Shown: piece by piece, positions 22,133 through 29,225 of the stretch
Position numbering within the stretch: position 1 is the first letter of the stretch
How the letters are laid out: each line of letters begins with the position of its first letter
DNA from: Candidatus Woesearchaeota archaeon
Lineage (GTDB): Archaea; Nanobdellota; Nanobdellia; Woesearchaeales; GW2011-AR9
DNA: 36,450 nucleotides
Reading direction: 5' to 3'
Assembly (NCBI GenBank): GCA_018302605.1
Contig: JAGVZN010000001.1
Span: 1 to 36,450, forward strand
The notes under the pieces: generated by a model
Database searches by the model: none
Seen by the model: only the letters and a program-made list of their open reading frames with translations
What the model was told of the DNA's origin: nothing
Translations under genes and position numbers: made by a program

Positions 22133-22708
22133 ATGGGCTGGTTATCAAATACGACAAGTTGGGTTAAAAAAAATGTTCTGCGGATAGAACCGCCGCCAAA
22201 AGGACTTACTGTCTATCAGCGAGATCGTGATCGGCGCGAAGCTCAGCGCAAAGCACAGGTCGATTTGTCTACCCGAAACAAAAGTAGGGAGTTAGGTGTA
22301 CTTCTCAAAGAAGCATATGATAATGGTAACCATATCTTGGTTAATACACAGGCATTCCAACGTCTCTGTAACCGACAGCTGACGCCTTACAATACTCCTG
22401 CCTGGAAAGAGAAGATTGGGACAGAAATTATCGTCCCGGCGGTCAAGTATTGGGAAAAGATCGAGCGCATCCAAGTTCTTGCACCAGAACGGATACCCGG
22501 AAAACCAAAAAAGGATGTTGTGAAGATGCAGCTCTATCGCCGCACGCTTTCTGCCGTTGCTGACAAAGATTTTAAAGAATCCGCAAATAAGTTCCTGAAT
22601 ATGCTGCAAAGTGCAATCAAAGCCAGGCAGGAACAGCTAATTAAGCTGGGCTACGAAATTGAAAGAAGAGCGAGGATAGAAAAGCAGGGGATAATATCGA
22701 AGCTATAA
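22133..22708 (+). CDS. Hypothetical basic protein
   Basis: About 191 aa from ATG 22133 (MGWLSNTTSWVKKNVLRIEP); not recognised. Strongly basic and rich in Arg/Lys/Gln helices (RDRDRREAQRKAQVDL; IKARQEQLIKLGYEIERR), with no membrane segment. Nucleic-acid binding is possible but unproven. CATTTATATAGG (22101-22112) is its TATA box, 25-30 nt before ATG 22133 and overlapping the track's start at 22112. Confidence 0.55.
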   Translation: MGWLSNTTSWVKKNVLRIEPPPKGLTVYQRDRDRREAQRKAQVDLSTRNKSRELGVLLKEAYDNGNHILVNTQAFQRLCNRQLTPYNTPAWKEKIGTEIIVPAVKYWEKIERIQVLAPERIPGKPKKDVVKMQLYRRTLSAVADKDFKESANKFLNMLQSAIKARQEQLIKLGYEIERRARIEKQGIISKL

Positions 22709-22797
22709 TCATTCTCACGTCCAAAATGTCGATTTAAATGGATAAAACCATATAACCGCCACTTCTCAAATAAGTAAAGTACTATTTTGAGCAATTT

Positions 22798-24906
22798 CTA
22801 CCTTAACTTCAATAGCTTCGCGTTAATCGCTACAATAACCGTACTTAAAGACATAAATACCGCCCCGACAGCGGGACTTAATAACAGATCGTATTTATAC
22901 AAGACTCCGGCAGCAAGAGGAATAGCCACAAGATTATAGCCTGTCGCCCAGAGGAGATTTTGTTTCATCTTAGAGTATGTCGTTTTAGCCAAACCAATAA
23001 TCGAAGCAACATCCCGCGGATCATTTCTCACCAGAATAATATCAGCAGATTCTATCGCCACATCTGTTCCAGCACCGATCGCAATACCCGCATCTGCCTG
23101 CACTAACGCCGGCGCATCATTGACACCATCGCCGACCATCACTACTTTCATCCCTTTTGCTTGCAGTTTTTTGATAGCATCCGCTTTTTGATCCGGCAAG
23201 ACTTCGGCAAAGAAATCATCTAGCCCGAGTTCTTGGGAAACCCACTCCGCTACTTTTTGATTATCTCCGGTGAGCATCATGCACTTGATATTCATCGCTT
23301 TTAACTTTTGTATTGCTTCTTTTGATTCTTCCCTAATGATATCAGCAAGAGCGATGAACCCAAGCACTTTATTCTTCTCCAGAACAAAAATAACTGTCTT
23401 TCCTTGCTTTTCTAACCTGGCACTCTTCTCATTTGGTTTGATCTGATGCTCTTTAAGATACGACGGCCCAACAACGGTGATTACTTTTTTTCCGATATTT
23501 CCTTGTATTCCCTTGCCAGGCAGAGCACGAAATTTCTGGACTACCGTCAGCTTGATTTTTTCCTCAGCTGCTTTTCGAGTTATTCCTTTGGCAATCGGAT
23601 GTTCCGAATTTCTTTCAAGGGAAGCAGCATACGACAGAATTTGTTGAGAGGTAAATCCTTTTTCAGTGATAATATCAGTCACACCAAACTCGCCTTTCGT
23701 CAGCGTTCCCGTCTTATCAAAGACGATCGTATCGATATTCCTGATACTTTCAAACGCAATCCGATTTCGAATCAAAAAACCATTTCTGGCAGCAATCGAA
23801 GTTGAGACGGCAACGACAAGTGGCACCGCCAAGCCTAAAGCATGCGGACAGGTAATAATCATAACCGTGACCATTCTTTCCAACGCAAAAGTAAACTTTA
23901 AACCGATAGCAAGCCATAACGCTAAGGTTAATGTTCCTACAGAAACGGAAATGATCGTCAGCCACGTTGCCGCCCGATTTGCCAAGTCTTGTGTCTTTGA
24001 CTTTGATTCCTGCGCTTGTTTGACGAGATTGATAACTTTTGCCAAATAGGTGTCTTCACCAGTATGGGTTATTTTGACTTCTAATGCGCCTTCGCTGTTA
24101 ATCGAACCGCCGATAACTTTATCTCCTTTTTTCCGGCTGACTGGTTTCGATTCACCAGTGAGCATGGACTCGTTTAGACTGCTTTCGCCTTTGATGACGA
24201 TGCCATCAGCAGGAATTTTTTCTCCGGGGCGGACGAGGACAATATCCCCCATTTTTAATTGAGATAATGGAACGTCTTTAATTTTATTCTGATTAGTGAT
24301 CAAATGCGCCTCAGCAGGCATTAATTTTACTAGTGCTTCTAATGCACGAGAAGCACCAAGAATAGATCGCATTTCGATCCAATGGCCGAGAAGCATAATA
24401 TCGATCAATGTTGCTAGTTCCCAGAAAAAGATCTCTCCTTGCAAGCCAAAGACAACTACGGAGCTGTAGATAAAAGCTACGCTAATCGCCAAAGCAATAA
24501 GCGTCATCATCCCCGGTAATTTATTTTTTATTTCTTCAACAATACCTTTGAGAAATGGCCAGCCCCCATAAAAAAAGACGATTACCGAGAACGCAAATAA
24601 AAGATAGGTATCGCCATTAAATTGAATGTTAAATCCAAATAGATCATGGATAAATGGGGAGAGAAAGAGGATGGGGATAGTAAGAATGATTGAGACCAAA
24701 AATCGTTTCTTGAAATCACGAATCATCATTTCGTGATGCTGGCTGTGATCGTGATTTACCGGTTTGTGTTCACCATCTTGAGATGAATGAGGAGAAGAAA
24801 CGGGAGGGGATCTTCCCCCCTCGGCAACAAGCACTGCACCATCCATCGTGCATCTTCCCGGCTTGCTAAACGTCATCCCGCATTTTGGACATTGGTATTT
24901 TGCCAT
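22798..24906 (-). CDS. copB: CopB-type P1B copper-transporting ATPase
   Basis: 702 aa. A short N-terminal metal-binding module YQCPKCGMTFSKPGRC is followed by a His-rich linker (HDHSQHHE), then transmembrane helices, actuator LTGES, the intramembrane motif TCPHALGLAVP (CPH, about residue 352), phosphorylation site FDKTGTLTKG, and hinge GDGVNDAPALVQADAGIAIG. CPH plus a His-rich N-terminus is the CopB/P1B-3 class, reported to export Cu(II)/Cu(I). It lies 6 nt downstream of the small CxxC gene, in an operon with a DUF2892 protein. Confidence 0.93.
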   Translation of the reverse strand: MAKYQCPKCGMTFSKPGRCTMDGAVLVAEGGRSPPVSSPHSSQDGEHKPVNHDHSQHHEMMIRDFKKRFLVSIILTIPILFLSPFIHDLFGFNIQFNGDTYLLFAFSVIVFFYGGWPFLKGIVEEIKNKLPGMMTLIALAISVAFIYSSVVVFGLQGEIFFWELATLIDIMLLGHWIEMRSILGASRALEALVKLMPAEAHLITNQNKIKDVPLSQLKMGDIVLVRPGEKIPADGIVIKGESSLNESMLTGESKPVSRKKGDKVIGGSINSEGALEVKITHTGEDTYLAKVINLVKQAQESKSKTQDLANRAATWLTIISVSVGTLTLALWLAIGLKFTFALERMVTVMIITCPHALGLAVPLVVAVSTSIAARNGFLIRNRIAFESIRNIDTIVFDKTGTLTKGEFGVTDIITEKGFTSQQILSYAASLERNSEHPIAKGITRKAAEEKIKLTVVQKFRALPGKGIQGNIGKKVITVVGPSYLKEHQIKPNEKSARLEKQGKTVIFVLEKNKVLGFIALADIIREESKEAIQKLKAMNIKCMMLTGDNQKVAEWVSQELGLDDFFAEVLPDQKADAIKKLQAKGMKVVMVGDGVNDAPALVQADAGIAIGAGTDVAIESADIILVRNDPRDVASIIGLAKTTYSKMKQNLLWATGYNLVAIPLAAGVLYKYDLLLSPAVGAVFMSLSTVIVAINAKLLKLR

Positions 24907-24912
24907 GTTTAT

Positions 24913-25083
24913 TCACCCGGTTTTTTCCTTTTTGACGGCATGTTGAGTGATCTCAAGATTGCAATTATTATACTTTCTACACCACGCTTCACACTTTTCT
25001 GCCCACTTTTTCTGGCTATAATAAAAGCCGCATTGGTTGCAAAAGTATTTCTTCGGTTTTATGCTTCCCGTTTTATCACTCAC
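24913..25083 (-). CDS. Small CxxC zinc-finger-like protein
   Basis: Missed by the ORF track because it has only 56 codons and a GTG start. It reads KKYFCNQCGFYYSQKKWAEK then CEAWCRKYNNCNLEI: CxxC followed by CxxxC and a further Cys, a treble-clef or metal-clasp pattern. I have seen the general pattern in small archaeal proteins next to heavy-metal ATPases. It lies between the DUF2892 gene (10 nt) and copB (6 nt), all co-directional, which strongly supports expression. Possible role: copper/zinc chaperone or sensor for CopB. Confidence 0.65.
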   Translation of the reverse strand: MSDKTGSIKPKKYFCNQCGFYYSQKKWAEKCEAWCRKYNNCNLEITQHAVKKEKTG

Positions 25084-25093
25084 TACAACACGA

Positions 25094-25291
25094 TTAGCTT
25101 TTATTATTGATGTTCAGCAAGCTATGCAGCCAGCACCATCCCACAAAGCTTTCGATTAAAGCAATCCAGCCAAGAATAGCGATCAGCCAACTCGCCCAAA
25201 CTGCATTGTACTGCGGCATCCACGGGCCAAGCCACCAGAAAGCTAAGCCAAACCGCAGGATACGGTCTAATTTACCTAAATTTTGTTTCAT
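25094..25291 (-). CDS. DUF2892 (YgaP-like) membrane protein
   Basis: 65 aa. KLDRILRFGLAFWWLG and LIAILGWIALIESFVGWCWLHSLL form the two-helix DUF2892 inner-membrane domain found with rhodanese and metal-resistance genes. Function unknown. GAGGTGA lies 6 nt before the ATG, and TATA TTTATAACC (25341-25333) sets a short leader. First gene of the copB operon. Confidence 0.85.
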   Translation of the reverse strand: MKQNLGKLDRILRFGLAFWWLGPWMPQYNAVWASWLIAILGWIALIESFVGWCWLHSLLNINNKS

Positions 25292-25332
25292 CTTTTCACC
25301 TCTTTGATAATATTGGTAGAATAATTTTATTG

Positions 25333-25401
25333 GTTATAAATGTTTAGGGATGCTGGCACAATCCCTCACAAACATTTAAATATATGAAACTTATTTCATA
25401 T
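25333..25401. promoter_or_regulatory. Divergent copB-operon/arsR promoter region with two palindromes
   Basis: Two TATA boxes face away from each other: minus TTTATAACC (25341-25333) and plus ATTTAAATATA (25374-25384). Centred between them is AGGGAT-9 nt-ATCCCT (25346-25351/25361-25366), extended by TGTTT/AAACA. A second palindrome ATATGAAA-CTTA-TTTCATAT (25382-25401) lies between the arsR TATA and its start codon, a classic repressor position. Its core GAAACTTATTTC resembles GAAACTAGTTTC before copZ. Confidence 0.65.
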
Positions 25402-25729
25402 GAAAATGGACTCACCTAAACCCAAAATGGGAAAAAGAGCGTATCAGCTCTTCTTCAGCACACTGGCTAATGAAACGAGATTAACGCTGATCAACATTCT
25501 CCGCCAAAAGCCATTAAATGTTACGCAGATCTGTGAGGTCGCAAATCTTGAACAAAGTCTGGTTTCGCATCATCTCAAAATGCTCGAGCACCACGGGATG
25601 GTGTTCAAGAAAAAAGAAGGAAAGTTTCGTTATTATACCGTAAACGAGAAAACGATTAAGCCGCTGCTGGAATCCATCGATGCGCATATGAAAGAATACT
25701 GCTGCAAGATACTCGCAGGGAAAAGGTAG
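25400..25729 (+). CDS. ArsR-family metal-responsive transcriptional regulator
   Basis: 109 aa winged helix: FFSTLANETRLTLINILRQK, the recognition helix NLEQSLVSHHLKMLEHHGMV, and wing KKKEGKFRYYTVNEK are the ArsR pattern. The C-terminal helix carries an adjacent Cys pair (EYCCKILAG) and His residues that could bind thiophilic metals. Leaderless (TATA centred 21-25 nt upstream). The palindrome overlapping its start suggests autorepression, and the matching site before copZ-copA suggests it also controls copper export. Confidence 0.88.
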   Translation: MKMDSPKPKMGKRAYQLFFSTLANETRLTLINILRQKPLNVTQICEVANLEQSLVSHHLKMLEHHGMVFKKKEGKFRYYTVNEKTIKPLLESIDAHMKEYCCKILAGKR

Positions 25730-25739
25730 GAGAAGAAAA

Positions 25740-26441
25740 ATGGCGGCCCAAACAAGAGTTAAACCCACAACTAAACCAACAACAGAACAGAAAAACATCC
25801 AGGCAAACAAAACTTTTTTCGGCCGCTGGTCAAAGACTTACGATTCATTAGGAATACGCTTCTGGATGCGGCGATTTCAAATTCCGGCATTGCGCGAGAT
25901 TAAATTTCAACCAGGAATAAAGATTTTAGATTTAAGCTGCGGAACGGGAGAACTATTGCAGGATCTATACCGCAGAGGCAAAGGAAAGATAAAATTATTT
26001 GGACTAGATATTTCCGAGGAAATGCTGGAGATGGCGAGGAAGAAACTGCCCTTGGAAGTAACTTTAGTCCGGGGGGATGTGCACCGCCTTCCCTTCGACA
26101 GCGGAGAATTTGATTATGTTCTCTGCACCGAGGCGTTTCATCATTATCATTCCCAATATCAGGCTGTCACAGAGATGAAACGAGTTTTGAAGAACGACGG
26201 TAAAATAATCATTGTCGATATTAACTTCTTCTTACCCTCGATCCATTGGCTTTTCCAGAAACTGGAGCCAGGATGTGTTAAGATCAACAATCAGGGGGAG
26301 ATGGGCTTGTTGTTCAAAAAGAACGGCCTAAAGATAGCTAGACAACAGCGAAATTTTCTGTTTGCGATCATGACGATTGGACAAAAAGAGGAAAGAGGAA
26401 AAAAAGATAAAAATATGGAAAAAGAGGAAATCAGAAAATGA
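25740..26441 (+). CDS. Class I SAM-dependent methyltransferase
   Basis: 233 aa. Motif I ILDLSCGTGELLQDL, motif II FGLDISEEMLEMARKK, acidic GDVHRLPFDSGEFDYVLC, and GKIIIVDIN: the UbiE/Methyltransf_11 type. It follows arsR by 10 nt with AGGAG before its ATG. Metal-resistance context invites comparison with arsenite methyltransferase, but the ArsM cysteine set is not evident, so the substrate is open. The C-terminus is a Lys/Glu tail overlapping the next start by 4 nt. Confidence 0.82.
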   Translation: MAAQTRVKPTTKPTTEQKNIQANKTFFGRWSKTYDSLGIRFWMRRFQIPALREIKFQPGIKILDLSCGTGELLQDLYRRGKGKIKLFGLDISEEMLEMARKKLPLEVTLVRGDVHRLPFDSGEFDYVLCTEAFHHYHSQYQAVTEMKRVLKNDGKIIIVDINFFLPSIHWLFQKLEPGCVKINNQGEMGLLFKKNGLKIARQQRNFLFAIMTIGQKEERGKKDKNMEKEEIRK

Positions 26442-26977
26442 CAATCACACCTAAAAAATGGGGAATGATCCTATTGGTCGTAGGAATTATGCTCTTGGGA
26501 ATCCTCGCGCAGGTCAAAATCAATATCGATGAACGAAGCACCTTTCTCTGTACGATCGTCGCGGCCGATCCTGCCTTGACGATGGACGAATGTCCCGCTC
26601 ATAAAGATAGCACATCGTGGCTGTTGGTTGCCGCTTTTGGGATCGTCTTTCTTCTCTTAGGCAGTGGATTTTATCTCATCTTTACACCTGCAGAAAAAAC
26701 AGAAAAAAAAGCCTCATCTTCCGTATCTTCTACGCTGTCTGAACGGGAGATTTATCATAAGCCAAAAAAAGAGGTGGACATAAAACAACTCAGTTCAGAA
26801 GAACAACGGTTGTATACTCTCCTCGTCGAGAATAACGGTTCTCTCTATCAAAGCGATCTAGTCAATAAAACTGGCTTTTCCAAAGTTCAGATTACGCGTA
26901 TTCTTGACCGCATGGAAGGGGCGGGAATTATTGAACGCAAACGACGGGGAATGACCAATGTGGTTATTCTGCAATAA
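26438..26977 (+). CDS. Membrane-anchored winged-helix regulator
   Basis: 179 aa. Two transmembrane helices (about 9-25 and 60-82) flank a 33-residue exterior loop containing Cys38, Met49, Cys52 and His55 (DPALTMDECPAHK). After a Ser/Lys linker, a MarR-like winged helix occupies about 115-179 (YTLLVENNGSLYQSDLVNKT, SKVQITRILDRMEGAGIIERK). This layout resembles archaeal membrane-bound HTH proteins. The loop residues suggest it senses an extracytoplasmic metal; that is inference. Third gene of the arsR operon, with a 4-nt overlap. Confidence 0.72.
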   Translation: MTITPKKWGMILLVVGIMLLGILAQVKINIDERSTFLCTIVAADPALTMDECPAHKDSTSWLLVAAFGIVFLLLGSGFYLIFTPAEKTEKKASSSVSSTLSEREIYHKPKKEVDIKQLSSEEQRLYTLLVENNGSLYQSDLVNKTGFSKVQITRILDRMEGAGIIERKRRGMTNVVILQ

Positions 26978-27015
26978 TTGTATGGGGTTTCCGGAGGTGG
27001 GGGTTGAAAAAAGAA

Positions 27016-27743
27016 GGGGCTCACAGACTATCTATTAATTTAAGAATTTCAACGGCTTTTTTAGGGTCTCCTCTTCCTACCGGAAAATAGCAAGGAATTA
27101 TCTTTGTCTTGAAACCATTATATTCCATATCAAAAACCCTCAGTTTTTGGCTTTTGATAATCTCTGAATAATAATCTATCAATTTTATTTTTTGATGGGT
27201 CATATTTTCAAATGGAATGAGCCCAAAAGTGACTATATATTGGGGTTGAACAATCTCAATTTCTCTTTCCAAAATTGGCAAAAATATCTTAATTTTCTCT
27301 GAATTTGGCAGAGTTGCATCAGGACCGGTCCATTTTACAATATTAGTAAAGTAAAATGATTTTAACTTGAGAAAATTAAGCACTTTATCTGTAAATTCTA
27401 AAGACCAAGATTTTGAATTATTTATTTTTTCAATAAGCTCATCGTCAAACATTCCAGCATGATGGAAAATTCTCCAAATTGGTTTTGTTCCAATAACAGG
27501 AAATCTTGGTCCTTGCCAATTTTGGTCTGAACTAATGTTTACGTGGGTTGGATTTATGAATACAAACATCACTTTTGGACGAAATGTTTTACCATTGCCT
27601 AGAATTGGTTTCAAGCTATTTTCCGGGAAAAGTTCTTGATTCAATTCATTAACAACATTCCATAATTCTTCTAATGTCTGATACTGTTGATACATATATC
27701 ATTAAGGGGAGTAGGCCATTTTAAATACATTTCTGTGAGCCCC
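27016..27743. repeat. 12-bp perfect inverted repeats bounding a UDG-like gene
   Basis: GGGGCTCACAGA (27016-27027) and its exact reverse complement TCTGTGAGCCCC (27732-27743) bracket one complete gene with its promoter. The left repeat contains the gene's stop codon. No target duplication is evident. The arrangement looks like a gene cassette or the remains of a small transposable unit inserted into the copper island. Confidence 0.5.
27021..27695 (-). CDS. Uracil-DNA-glycosylase-superfamily protein
   Basis: 224 aa. The N-terminal strand MFVFINPTHVNIS and NWQGPRFPVIGTKPIWRIFH resemble motif A and the downstream loop of the UDG fold; FYFTNIVKW and QYIVTFGLIPFE match central strands; CYFPVGRGDPKKAVEIL ends it. 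The usual catalytic motif B (HPS-type) is replaced by FPVGRGDP, so activity on uracil is uncertain. Leaderless (GTATTTAAAATGG, 27718-27730). It differs from its neighbours by lower GC and by the flanking inverted repeats. Confidence 0.6.
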   Translation of the reverse strand: MYQQYQTLEELWNVVNELNQELFPENSLKPILGNGKTFRPKVMFVFINPTHVNISSDQNWQGPRFPVIGTKPIWRIFHHAGMFDDELIEKINNSKSWSLEFTDKVLNFLKLKSFYFTNIVKWTGPDATLPNSEKIKIFLPILEREIEIVQPQYIVTFGLIPFENMTHQKIKLIDYYSEIIKSQKLRVFDMEYNGFKTKIIPCYFPVGRGDPKKAVEILKLIDSL

Positions 27744-27767
27744 GAGCAATATTGCACATAACTACTC

Positions 27768-29222
27768 TCAAACCACCCTAAACATTCCCGGTCCAGCCAT
27801 GCCCATTGAACAGCTGAATTTTATCTGACCAGTTTTCGCTGGCGTAAACGTAATCACTGTCGGGTTTCCTTTCGTCAACCGCTCCGTGATACCGAGTGAT
27901 GGTACGCTGATGATTTGAGCACAGCCTTGCGCCCCATCTCCATTTATCCGCCATTCCACAGGCACTCCTTGCTTCAACGTAAATGTATCTGGAGAATAAT
28001 CGAGGCCGATCACTTTCATTTCCACGATTTGTTTTCCATCGACTAATTTTACGTTGGAATCGGCCTGTTGCGCTGGAAGATTTTGAGAGGGGGCGTTTTG
28101 ATCATTCAATTCGGGGATATTATAGGAATCGAGATTAAAGCCAATGGTGGCTCCAGTTAGAGTCCAACCGCTGGGCAAGTTCATGATGCCGAGAATGATA
28201 ATTAATACCGCCGAGAATGTCTTAAAGTAGCGCTGAAATGACCCTTTGCTCAGGCTGGAAAGCGCCCCCACAGAAAGAAGGCCGGGGAGTGTGCCCAGAG
28301 CGAAGAACAACATGGTTAAACCACCAGAGAACCAATCTCCTTTTCCCAAGACATAGAGTTGTAATGCTTGGGTAAAACCACAGGGTAAAAAGAAAGTTCC
28401 GGCACCAAATAAAAACGATTTTAACTTTAGCTTGCTTTTTGATTGCGAACCCTGCTCTCGGCTACTCGCATCATAGAATTTATGGGCAATACTCTTGGGC
28501 ATTTTTATTTGAATACGATCCAAGAGCGGGAAAATGTGGAGGAGCTGCAACCCAACGATGATCATCAAGGCGCTGGCAACGATCGTAATGACTCCCGTAA
28601 TGACCGGCGAGAGCGCCAATGTTGAGCCGAGAAGCCCGATTGCTGCTCCGAGAACGGCATAAGAGATAATCCGGCCGATGTTAAAGTAAAGATGCGACTG
28701 AAATTTTTCTGCTTTCGTAGCATGGGGATATTTTTCGTTATATTTCCCCGCCAGCGCCAGTAAAAGACCGCCAGATACGGCTAAGCAGGTTGAAGTTGCA
28801 GCGATTAAGCCCAGAACAAAGACAAAGCCATAACTCATGTTATCGCTAACGCCGAAGTTTTCTGGAAAAATGTTAAATTGTTGCAAGAGCAGATAGACTG
28901 CAAAAATAAAGACGAGGACAGCGCCGATCTCTTGATAGTGCTTTTTCTTTGTTTCTTGCTTTCTCTTAGTTTCTTCTGATAAAGTGAAGCTTGTTTGTGA
29001 TGAATAGGGAGAATTCTTTTCTGTCAGAATGTAGCCTTTCTCTTTCACTGCCTGCTGCAGTTGTTCGAGTGTAACGCCCTCGGAACATTCAACTACGGCT
29101 TTTTCTGCAGCTCGCGAAACGTGAACATTCTTCACGCCAGGGACTTGTTTGAGAGAACGTTCAATTAACACTTCACAACTAGAGCAGGTCATCCCTTGTA
29201 CCTGCAGTTCAAGTTTTACCAT
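27768..29222 (-). CDS. HMA-DsbD/TauE-like membrane-cupredoxin fusion protein
   Basis: 484 aa in three parts. Residues 1-68: heavy-metal-associated domain with GMTCSSC (C13, C16). About 95-360: six or so transmembrane helices of the DsbD_2/sulfite-exporter-like type (FVLGLIAATSTCLAVSGGLL; FGAGTFFLPCGFTQALQLYV, with Cys-Pro dyads). About 390-484: an exterior cupredoxin domain with candidate Cu ligands C434, C471, M473 and M475 (FSCSMGMAGPG). The layout suggests copper handover from a cytosolic HMA domain through the membrane to an exterior cupredoxin. It lies 3 nt downstream of copA in the copZ operon. Confidence 0.85.
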   Translation of the reverse strand: MVKLELQVQGMTCSSCEVLIERSLKQVPGVKNVHVSRAAEKAVVECSEGVTLEQLQQAVKEKGYILTEKNSPYSSQTSFTLSEETKRKQETKKKHYQEIGAVLVFIFAVYLLLQQFNIFPENFGVSDNMSYGFVFVLGLIAATSTCLAVSGGLLLALAGKYNEKYPHATKAEKFQSHLYFNIGRIISYAVLGAAIGLLGSTLALSPVITGVITIVASALMIIVGLQLLHIFPLLDRIQIKMPKSIAHKFYDASSREQGSQSKSKLKLKSFLFGAGTFFLPCGFTQALQLYVLGKGDWFSGGLTMLFFALGTLPGLLSVGALSSLSKGSFQRYFKTFSAVLIIILGIMNLPSGWTLTGATIGFNLDSYNIPELNDQNAPSQNLPAQQADSNVKLVDGKQIVEMKVIGLDYSPDTFTLKQGVPVEWRINGDGAQGCAQIISVPSLGITERLTKGNPTVITFTPAKTGQIKFSCSMGMAGPGMFRVV

Positions 29223-29225
29223 ATT

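Noticed and set aside
24787-25110. Plus-strand 107-aa ORF overlapping copB and the small CxxC gene
   Set aside because: It is a shadow frame antisense to the supported minus-strand genes and has no family features.
25740-26441. Arsenite methyltransferase (ArsM)
   Set aside because: The conserved cysteine set of ArsM is not evident; only the generic SAM-binding motifs are.
27016-27743. Target-site duplication around the UDG-like cassette
   Set aside because: Flanks AAAAAGAA and GAGCAATA do not match; only the inverted repeats are supported.
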